From Oscillospiraceae bacterium (GTDB lineage Bacteria; Bacillota; Clostridia; Oscillospirales; Acutalibacteraceae), in NCBI GenBank assembly GCA_019417045.1, contig DXWE01000120.1, forward strand, positions 1 through 5,226: 5,226 nucleotides of DNA, read 5' to 3'. The stretch's first letter is position 1; each line of letters starts with the position of its first letter. Of this stretch, positions 1 through 4,753 are shown one piece after another. The notes under the pieces are model-generated. The model searched no databases, was not told the DNA's origin, and worked only from the letters and a program-made list of their open reading frames with translations. The translations under genes were made by a program, and so were the position numbers.

Positions 1-1273
1 CCTCGAGGAAGCCGAGCAGCGCGCCGGGGGTGAACGCCTTTTGTATGTATGCCGAGACCTCGGCAGCGGCAGCGGCATCCAGATAGCGGCTGAGCACCCT
101 GCCGCAGGCGGCTTCGTCCTTTGCCTCAAACCGCGACCCGCACAGCACGAGCGGGTTGAACCCGTCCAGCTGGAGCAGGTCGAAAAAGGTGTGAATACTC
201 GCGTCCCCGAGATAGGGGAAGAAATAGACGTCATTGCGGCGGTTCTGGTTCACGTCGCGGAAGTTGGAGTTGCCCTGGGAATAGTTTTCGGCGATCTTCC
301 CCTCGATATGGCCCGGGCGGATCCGGCTGTTGACAAACGCATGGTAGCTCTCCCAGTTGGAGGCGCTGCCGATGAGGGTATAGGTGGTGTCCGCCTCTCC
401 CGGGGCGAGAGAGAGGCGCTTGTAGCCGAACCCGCAGGGGGTGAAGCCCTGGTCCACCTGTTTGGCAGGGATGGCGAACGAATCCTCCAGGAACGCCTGC
501 GGATAGCTGAAATCCGTGGCCGTACCGAACACGAGCGTCGGGTCGACGACCGTTTGCGATACACGGCGCGCGCCGCCCGCAAAGTCGAAATTCAAATAGA
601 AGTTGCCGCCCTCGAGCAGCACCGTCTCGGGCGTGTCGTACGGCAGCGCCTTGATCCGGTAAAACGGCAGGCCGTCCTGAAGGTCCGCGTGCATCCACGC
701 CTGCCGCAGGTTGCTCATCTCCTTCATGTCCTCGTTGGTGAGGTAATAGGGGAGAATGGCGGGCATACCGTCGAGCACCTCCGCCTCCACCGGCGCACCC
801 GACAGATTGGTCACCGTGACACGGCGGATCAGCCCGGCGAGCGTCTCGCCCGGCAGGGTGCAGTACATGACTTCCACTTTCAGCCCGAGCTCGCGGTTGA
901 CCTCCTCGATCGTCAGGTCATACGAGGTGATGCGCATGCGGTTCTCGATCCCGCTGTCGTCCGGCGTGTCCCGAAACGGCTCGTACACCAGCGCGCTCCC
1001 GTCCGGCCGGCGGAGCTTCAAAAACGTGCGGAACCCCTGCAGCGGGGTCTGCCGGTAGGCCTTGTTCGCCGGCTGGAATTCCAGGATGGAATAGTCCTTG
1101 TTGTTGACGCCGAAGGTGGCCATGCACTGGCCGCGGTTGACGTAATACGCCCACAGGGGTTTGCCGTACAGCCCCGCGACCGCCGGCAAAAAGCTGGAAA
1201 AGGGTTTTTGGCGGTTATACCGCTCGATGACAAACTCGCCGTTCTCGTTGATATAATAGCCGTTCTGCTTCAT
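1..1273 (-). CDS. Cellobiose/beta-glucan phosphorylase-like protein (GH94/GH161 type), N-terminal 424 residues, cut by left edge
   Basis: Inverting phosphorylases of this type split a beta-glucosidic bond with phosphate, releasing glucose 1-phosphate in the cytoplasm. The frame is open from ATG 1273 to the edge with no stop. Residues about 1-310 look like the N-terminal beta-sandwich domain. They carry PFSSFLPAVAGLYGKPLWAY (24-43), a YVNRGQ motif, FGVNNKD and EFQPANKAY, followed by GFRTFLKL. Residues about 335-375 contain NFRDVNQNRRNDV and QLDGFNPLVL; I read the RDVNQN stretch as the counterpart of the RDSNQD-like motif at the start of the (alpha/alpha)6 catalytic domain in GH94. The catalytic acid lies beyond the window. 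Family members of this architecture are large, about 1,000 residues or more. No signal peptide is present. AAGGGGAG at 1285-1292 is the ribosome binding site, 11 nt upstream. Such proteins are usually labelled cellobiose phosphorylase, but the substrate could be a beta-1,3-glucan oligomer (GH161). The phosphorylase class is fairly sure; the substrate is not. Confidence 0.8.
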   Translation of the reverse strand, partial: MKQNGYYINENGEFVIERYNRQKPFSSFLPAVAGLYGKPLWAYYVNRGQCMATFGVNNKDYSILEFQPANKAYRQTPLQGFRTFLKLRRPDGSALVYEPFRDTPDDSGIENRMRITSYDLTIEEVNRELGLKVEVMYCTLPGETLAGLIRRVTVTNLSGAPVEAEVLDGMPAILPYYLTNEDMKEMSNLRQAWMHADLQDGLPFYRIKALPYDTPETVLLEGGNFYLNFDFAGGARRVSQTVVDPTLVFGTATDFSYPQAFLEDSFAIPAKQVDQGFTPCGFGYKRLSLAPGEADTTYTLIGSASNWESYHAFVNSRIRPGHIEGKIAENYSQGNSNFRDVNQNRRNDVYFFPYLGDASIHTFFDLLQLDGFNPLVLCGSRFEAKDEAACGRVLSRYLDAAAAAEVSAYIQKAFTPGALLGFLE

Positions 1274-1284
1274 CCGCTGATCGT

Positions 1285-1292
1285 CTCCCCTT
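1285..1292 (-). promoter_or_regulatory. Ribosome binding site of the phosphorylase gene
   Basis: AAGGGGAG on the minus strand lies 11 nt before ATG 1273. The spacing is slightly long, but this is the only purine-rich match upstream of the conserved N-terminus. Confidence 0.6.
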
Positions 1293-1311
1293 CACGTAAT
1301 CGTCCCTGAAA

Positions 1312-1333
1312 AACCGGAAAAAAACACACGGTT
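1312..1333 (-). other. Possible hairpin in the phosphorylase mRNA leader
   Basis: AACCG (1329-1333) and CGGTT (1312-1316) are complementary across a 12-nt spacer that contains a run of seven T on the minus strand. Two G-U pairs could extend the stem to seven base pairs, and further U follows the right arm. It would lie near the start of the leader, about 40 nt before the start codon. It is short and weak, so it may have no function. Confidence 0.25.
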
Positions 1334-1344
1334 CCATCCTGTGT

Positions 1345-1373
1345 AGCATAGCATACTTTTCCATTCCGCGCAA
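1345..1373 (-). promoter_or_regulatory. Candidate sigma-A promoter of the phosphorylase gene
   Basis: On the minus strand, TTGCGC (1373-1368) and TATGCT (1350-1345) are separated by exactly 17 nt. TGC directly precedes the -10 box, which makes it an extended -10 (TGnTATGCT). The -35 match is poor (3 of 6), so the promoter may depend on the extended -10 or on an activator. The predicted start near 1338 gives a leader of about 65 nt. Confidence 0.5.
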
Positions 1374-1378
1374 GCGGG

Positions 1379-1404
1379 TTCGACCATTTTTTTGAAATGT
1401 CGAA
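1379..1404. promoter_or_regulatory. Inverted repeat between the divergent promoters; candidate shared operator
   Basis: TTCGAC (1379-1384) and GTCGAA (1399-1404) are perfect inverted hexamers around a 14-nt AT-rich centre. With one bulged C the arms extend to TTCGAC-ATTT/AAAT-GTCGAA. The repeat lies upstream of both -35 boxes, so neither predicted transcript contains it. That favours a DNA-binding site over an RNA hairpin. Its centre is about 54 nt upstream of the phosphorylase start and about 78 nt upstream of the GH30 start, positions usual for an activator. No regulator gene is in view. Confidence 0.4.
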
Positions 1405-1433
1405 AAACCTTTTACTAAATGCGGGAAAAGGAG

Positions 1434-1462
1434 TTGACGGAGGGGGAAAACCCGTGTATGAT
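1434..1462 (+). promoter_or_regulatory. Sigma-A-like promoter of the GH30 gene
   Basis: TTGACG (1434-1439) and TATGAT (1457-1462) are separated by 17 nt, each matching consensus at 5 of 6 positions. Transcription would begin near 1469, leaving about 33 nt of leader before ATG 1502. This promoter lies inside the longer open frame that begins at 1397, which argues against that upstream start. Confidence 0.7.
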
Positions 1463-1485
1463 GGAGGCAGCCAAAGTTTGGAAGC

Positions 1486-1493
1486 AAGGGAGG
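1486..1493 (+). promoter_or_regulatory. Ribosome binding site deciding the GH30 start
   Basis: AAGGGAGG ends 8 nt before ATG 1502. The in-frame ATG at 1397 has no comparable site, so this signal fixes the shorter start. Confidence 0.75.
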
Positions 1494-1501
1494 CATTTCC
1501 G

Positions 1502-2902
1502 ATGGACAAGACGATGGACAAGCGGACGGGTGTGCCGGTGGAGGTCACGTTTTCCTCCGAGCACCGGCCGGACGACCACGCGTGGGTCAAGGAGGATCTC
1601 AGCGGCGACGTGCCGTACAAGCTGTCCCGGCAGGCGGATTTGAAGCTCACGGCGGACGGCGCGGCGGTGGGCAGGGTGCTGCATGTCGATCCGACGACCG
1701 TGTACCAGAAGATGCGCGGGATCGGCATTTCGATGGAGGGCACCACGGTCATGAACCTGTGGGCGCTGACCAAAGAGGCGCGCATGGCCGTGCTGCGGGA
1801 GTGGTTCGATCCGCAGCATGGGTGCGGCTATAACTGGGTGCGGCTGTGCTGCGGCACCTCGGATTTCAGCGGGGTGGACTGGTACACGTATGACGACGTG
1901 CCGGGTGATATCGAGCTCAAGCATTTCTCGATCGAGAAGGATCAGCAGCTGCACATCCCCGAGATCTGCCGCGAGATCCTCAGCATCAACCCGGCACTCA
2001 CCTTCCTGATGTCCCCCTGGAGCCCACCCGCCTGGACCAAGGACAACAACGACATGACCCACGGCGGGCACATCCTGCCGCAGTATTACGGCGTGGTGGC
2101 AGAGCTGTATGCCAGGGCGGTGGAGGCGTACCGCGCCGAGGGGGTGCTCATCACCGAGTTCACCACCAACAACGAGACCCGGTACGGCCCGGACACCTAT
2201 CCCGGCTGCCTGTTCACGGTGGACGAGGAGGTCGCGTTTGCCGAGTGCCTGCGCGCCACCTTTGACAAGCACGGGCTGCACTATGTGAAGGTGCTCGCGC
2301 TCGACCACAACCCGGAGCTGTATGAGCAGGCGATCGAGGCGCTGCAAAAGACCGACGCGATCGACGCGACCGCGTTCCACGACTATGTCGGGCCGCTGTC
2401 CAACATGAGCCTGGTGCACGACGCGTTCCCGCACAGGGAGATCTATTTCACCGAGCGGGCGGTGTGGGGCACGGCGGGCGCCAACCGCATCATCCAGTAC
2501 ATGCGCAACTACTGCAATTCCTACATGTCGTGGGTGTCGATCTGCGACTCCAACCAGATGCCGAACAACAGCCCCTATCAGGGCATGGGCTTCGGCACCA
2601 CCCTCGCGTTCCGCGAGGCCGGGTCTGACTCGAAGTTCTGGTTTACCCCCGAGACCTATCTCATCGGCCAGTTCAGCCGCTTCATTCCCTACGGTTCCCA
2701 CCGGATCGAGAGCGATTACGGCGATGAGCAGGGGGTCAGCACGCTGGCGGTAAAGGCGTATGGCGGGGACATCGTGATCCTCGCGGTCAACAACGGGGAA
2801 CAGGACGAGACGGTCACCTTTGACGTGAAGGGGGAGGGCCGGTTCACGGCGACCATCCCGGGGAAGACCATGGCGACCTACACCTGTCGGACAGGGAAAT
2901 AA
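1502..2902 (+). CDS. GH30-family glycoside hydrolase (glucosylceramidase/beta-1,6-glucanase-like), 466 aa
   Basis: A retaining beta-glycosidase of clan GH-A. The N-terminal strand is followed by a TIM barrel opening with QKMRGIGISMEGTTVMNLW (residues about 69-87), then a conserved FLMSPWSPPAWTK segment. The presumed acid/base is Glu225 in FTTNNET, where many family members have NEP. The presumed nucleophile is Glu318 in IYFTERAVWG. The order and 93-residue spacing fit GH30. A C-terminal beta-domain, about 400-463, contains VVNxD-like strands such as IVILAVNNGE. There is no signal peptide or membrane segment, so the enzyme is predicted to be cytoplasmic. ATG 1502 was chosen for its ribosome binding site and promoter; an in-frame ATG at 1397 would add 35 unconserved-looking residues. 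The gene diverges from the phosphorylase gene and ends in a strong terminator. GH30 members of this shape cleave beta-glucosides or beta-1,6-glucan; the exact substrate cannot be read here. Family confidence is high. Confidence 0.88.
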   Translation: MDKTMDKRTGVPVEVTFSSEHRPDDHAWVKEDLSGDVPYKLSRQADLKLTADGAAVGRVLHVDPTTVYQKMRGIGISMEGTTVMNLWALTKEARMAVLREWFDPQHGCGYNWVRLCCGTSDFSGVDWYTYDDVPGDIELKHFSIEKDQQLHIPEICREILSINPALTFLMSPWSPPAWTKDNNDMTHGGHILPQYYGVVAELYARAVEAYRAEGVLITEFTTNNETRYGPDTYPGCLFTVDEEVAFAECLRATFDKHGLHYVKVLALDHNPELYEQAIEALQKTDAIDATAFHDYVGPLSNMSLVHDAFPHREIYFTERAVWGTAGANRIIQYMRNYCNSYMSWVSICDSNQMPNNSPYQGMGFGTTLAFREAGSDSKFWFTPETYLIGQFSRFIPYGSHRIESDYGDEQGVSTLAVKAYGGDIVILAVNNGEQDETVTFDVKGEGRFTATIPGKTMATYTCRTGK

Positions 2903-2912
2903 GAAGACATAC

Positions 2913-2950
2913 AAAACCGGGCGGCCGCGCTTTGTGCGCGGCCGCCCGGT
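2913..2950. terminator. Bidirectional intrinsic terminator between convergent genes
   Basis: The arms 2916-2930 and 2936-2950 are perfectly complementary over 15 bp with a 5-nt loop (TTTGT). The stem begins 13 nt after the GH30 stop and 7 nt beyond the zinc-ribbon stop on the other strand. Minus-strand RNA has TTTTGT directly after the stem, a proper U-tract. Plus-strand RNA has only a weak GTTT a few bases later. It probably serves both genes, more classically the minus-strand one. Confidence 0.85.
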
Positions 2951-2957
2951 CGGCGTT

Positions 2958-3422
2958 TCAGAGGGTACTCAGCAACCCGATCGACAGATAGATCAACACG
3001 GATATGCCCGCGTGGATCAGGCACCATTTCGACAGGTGAGCATGGCGATGCCGGTAAGACAGCCCGATCAGCACGCCGAGCAGGGGGTTGAGCAAAGACA
3101 GGATATAACAGCCGTAGTTTCGCCAGCGGCTCCAATCCCTGTCCTCATGGGCAGACGGGGGCGGCAGCCGGGAGGGAAGGGCCAGCGGGTGGCCGCAGGC
3201 CTCACAGTAGAGGCGGTCGGGCGGGTTTTCCCGGCCGCAGAACAGGCACACGGCCGCCGGCTGACGCGACGGCGTCCCCGTTGCCTCTTCGGCGGCGCGG
3301 CGGGACGCCCATTCCCGGCGGACGACGGCCAGCTCCTCTTTGGAATAGCGATCGGCCTGGTCCTGCCATATCCGCTCCAGGTCGTCTGTGGACAGGGAGG
3401 ACAGTTCCTCCTCAAGCGACAT
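2958..3422 (-). CDS. Small zinc-ribbon protein with two C-terminal membrane helices, 154 aa
   Basis: I do not recognise a characterised homologue. Residues 1-45 are charged and probably helical (LSTDDLERIWQDQADRYSKE), resembling short N-terminal segments seen in other Firmicute zinc-ribbon membrane proteins. A zinc ribbon follows: Cys59 and Cys62 (CLFC), then Cys73 and Cys76 (CEAC), ending in GHPLAL. After a proline-rich linker come two hydrophobic stretches, about 103-122 and 132-153, separated by a basic loop RHRHAH. The protein is therefore probably anchored in the membrane with the zinc ribbon in the cytoplasm. The start at ATG 3422 has AAAGGGG (3431-3437) 8 nt upstream. The gene lies 132 nt downstream of the PHP gene on the same strand, and that gap shows no clear promoter, only a 5-bp inverted repeat (3440-3452) next to the ribosome binding site. 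It may share the PHP transcript. Coding status is sure; function is unknown. Confidence 0.8.
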   Translation of the reverse strand: MSLEEELSSLSTDDLERIWQDQADRYSKEELAVVRREWASRRAAEEATGTPSRQPAAVCLFCGRENPPDRLYCEACGHPLALPSRLPPPSAHEDRDWSRWRNYGCYILSLLNPLLGVLIGLSYRHRHAHLSKWCLIHAGISVLIYLSIGLLSTL

Positions 3423-3430
3423 GGGAATTT

Positions 3431-3437
3431 CCCCTTT
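3431..3437 (-). promoter_or_regulatory. Ribosome binding site of the zinc-ribbon gene
   Basis: AAAGGGG on the minus strand ends 8 nt before ATG 3422. A short CTCAC/GTGAG inverted repeat (3440-3452) sits directly upstream of it. Confidence 0.6.
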
Positions 3438-3554
3438 CTCTCACGCTGTGAGCGACCGGTGGGGTGATGCGGGAGAGGGGTGGTCGCCGGGATACAGATG
3501 GCTGCGGGCAGATCGATAGCGGACGGGAACGGGCGGGTGCCCGGGGTGAGCGCG

Positions 3555-4292
3555 TCACCGGCCCCAGCCGCACGGCGCGCGGCCGTCGAGCGCTGCGATG
3601 ATACCGGCGGGGGAGGGGTCCTCCACCTCGATCCAGGGTTCGTGTAACCCCAGCTGGTCGAGATAGTGCGCGTCCGAGTCGAGCAGCAGCGGCCTGCCGC
3701 GCGCCTCCCGATGGGCGGCGAGCAGCGCGTCCACGTCCCCCGCCGCCGTGATCTCCACCGCCGGGAACCCCACCGGCGGGATGTCGCCGAGCGAGGACAC
3801 CACGCTGAAGGACGGCCGGTCGATGTGCGCGGGAAACGCGGTCCCGTGATACCGACGGCACAGCGGCAACACCGCATCCACGCTGATCCCGGAGGCGGCC
3901 GCGAGCAGCAGCGGCTCCGTACCGGCGGGCTCGTCCTGCGCCGTGCACAGCTGCTGTACCCCGAAGATCTCCGGGCGGTTTGGCACCGGCGGCAGGGTGG
4001 GGCGCACCGCTGCCTCGAACGCGAGCGCGTCCTCGAGCGAGGGGAACAGGCACACGACGTGCGCCTCTTCTGCGGTACACAGCTCCATGCCCGGCAGCAC
4101 GAGCAGGCCGGGTGAGAGCGCGGCGGCCGCCTCCATCAGCGCGCCGCAGTTGCCGCAGGCGTTGTGGTCGGTCAGCGCAATGGCCTCAAGCCCGCACAGC
4201 GCCGCCATCCCCGCGATGTTGCAAGGGGTCATATCCCCATCCCCGCAGGGGGACAGGCAGGAGTGGATATGAAAATCGTACCGCAGGCGCAC
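3555..4292 (-). CDS. PHP-domain protein, putative metal-dependent phosphoesterase, 245 aa
   Basis: PHP domains are cytoplasmic metallo-phosphoesterases related to histidinol phosphatase and the DNA polymerase III PHP module. Ligand motifs appear in order: HIH (His8, His10), TDHN (Asp42, His43), PGMEL (Glu70), EEAH (His78), FPAHID (His156) and DSDAH (Asp207, His209), so the metal site looks complete. The N-terminal half is cysteine-rich (SCLSPCGD, MTPCN, NACGNC), which I recall as typical of this hydrogenase-neighbourhood PHP family. The GTG at 4292 is chosen because AGAGGAGG lies 7 nt before it and the protein then begins MRLRYDFHIHS, the usual length before the HxH motif. The ATG at 4313 lacks a ribosome binding site and would translate the Shine-Dalgarno itself. 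A terminator separates this gene from the DRTGG gene upstream, and no clear promoter is visible, so it may depend on readthrough. Its true substrate is unknown. Confidence 0.88.
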   Translation of the reverse strand: MRLRYDFHIHSCLSPCGDGDMTPCNIAGMAALCGLEAIALTDHNACGNCGALMEAAAALSPGLLVLPGMELCTAEEAHVVCLFPSLEDALAFEAAVRPTLPPVPNRPEIFGVQQLCTAQDEPAGTEPLLLAAASGISVDAVLPLCRRYHGTAFPAHIDRPSFSVVSSLGDIPPVGFPAVEITAAGDVDALLAAHREARGRPLLLDSDAHYLDQLGLHEPWIEVEDPSPAGIIAALDGRAPCGWGR

Positions 4293-4299
4293 CCCGCCC

Positions 4300-4307
4300 C
4301 CTCCTCT
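4300..4307 (-). promoter_or_regulatory. Ribosome binding site deciding a GTG start for the PHP gene
   Basis: AGAGGAGG on the minus strand ends 7 nt before GTG 4292. It lies within codons 3-5 of the longer frame that starts at ATG 4313, so that ATG is unlikely to be the real start. Confidence 0.75.
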
Positions 4308-4330
4308 CTGCATCCGGCGATGGGGTATGG

Positions 4331-4370
4331 ATAAAAACAGGACGCTGGCCCATACCGCGGCCGGCGTCCT
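4331..4370 (-). terminator. Intrinsic terminator downstream of the DRTGG gene
   Basis: On the minus strand a 12-bp stem (4370-4359 with 4350-4339, one A-C mismatch) has an 8-nt loop. It is followed by G and then five T (4337-4333). It begins 11 nt after the DRTGG stop and ends about 40 nt before the PHP start. It should end most of the upstream transcript or limit how much reaches the PHP gene. Confidence 0.8.
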
Positions 4371-4381
4371 GCCCGCTTCTG

Positions 4382-4723
4382 TCAGCCGGCGTCCTCGTCG
4401 AGCGCCGCGCCGAGCAGCAGCGACAGGCTGTAGGCGTCCTTCCCGCTGCGCAGCACCGGCACTCCCTGGGCTTCCGCCTTCCGCCGGGCGTCCTCGTCGA
4501 GCGAGGCGTCCTCCACCAGCACGATACAGGACACGTCCGCCAGTACCGCCACCGCGATCGCATTGACGTTGCCCATCACCGTGAACCAGGCGCAGTCCGC
4601 CGGCGCGCGGCCCATGACCCAGCTGAGCAGGTCGCCGCAGTACCCGCCCGTGACCTTTCGGTCAGGGGCGGCGTCCACCAGCACTTCCAGCTTCAGCGCG
4701 TCGCACAGCTCCTGAACGGTCAT
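4382..4723 (-). CDS. Stand-alone DRTGG-domain protein, 113 aa
   Basis: DRTGG domains (named for their motif) occur as presumed regulatory modules in phosphotransacetylases and CBS-domain proteins, and as small single-domain proteins in Clostridia beside hydrogenase genes. Here the motif reads DRKVTGGYCGDLLSWVMGRA (residues 21-40). A hydrophobic core follows (NAIAVAVLADVSCIVLVEDA), then a helix and a strand ending GVPVL, the usual alpha/beta layout and length. No enzymatic residues are recognisable; a ligand-binding or protein-binding role is an inference. ATG 4723 is preferred because AGGAG (4732-4736) lies 8 nt before it; the in-frame GTG at 4732 overlaps that same Shine-Dalgarno. The gene begins 30 nt after the Fe-S protein stop, so the two are probably co-transcribed, and an intrinsic terminator follows. 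The C-terminus is short and acidic (LDEDAG). Confidence 0.85.
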   Translation of the reverse strand: MTVQELCDALKLEVLVDAAPDRKVTGGYCGDLLSWVMGRAPADCAWFTVMGNVNAIAVAVLADVSCIVLVEDASLDEDARRKAEAQGVPVLRSGKDAYSLSLLLGAALDEDAG

Positions 4724-4731
4724 CCGAGACA

Positions 4732-4736
4732 CTCCT
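4732..4736 (-). promoter_or_regulatory. Ribosome binding site deciding the DRTGG start
   Basis: AGGAG ends 8 nt before ATG 4723. It overlaps the alternative GTG at 4732 by one base, which excludes that codon as the start. Confidence 0.7.
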
Positions 4737-4753
4737 ATCTGTATAAAGAGATA

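Noticed and set aside
41..1309. Long plus-strand open frame (422 codons) opposite the phosphorylase gene
   Set aside because: It lacks recognisable motifs and has an Arg/Val/Glu-rich shadow composition. The minus frame carries clear phosphorylase motifs; the antisense frame stays open because of high GC3.
1366..1377. CCGC-GCAA-GCGG hairpin overlapping the phosphorylase -35 box
   Set aside because: The stem is four base pairs and it overlaps the promoter, so it would not be transcribed from it. It is probably incidental.
1415..2914. Minus-strand open frame of 499 codons antisense to GH30
   Set aside because: It mirrors GH30 coding almost exactly, is rich in Arg/His/Leu/Val typical of antisense frames, shows no domain, and its start overlaps the GH30 stop region. 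No promoter or ribosome binding site supports it.
3530..3543. CGGGC/GCCCG mini-hairpin after the PHP stop as a terminator
   Set aside because: It has only five base pairs and no real T-tract on the minus strand, in GC-rich sequence where such matches arise by chance.
4389..4503. A 16-nt direct repeat (4389-4404 and 4488-4503) within the DRTGG gene
   Set aside because: Both copies encode LDEDA in the same frame. Codon bias plus a short acidic motif explains it; there is no further extension or third full copy.
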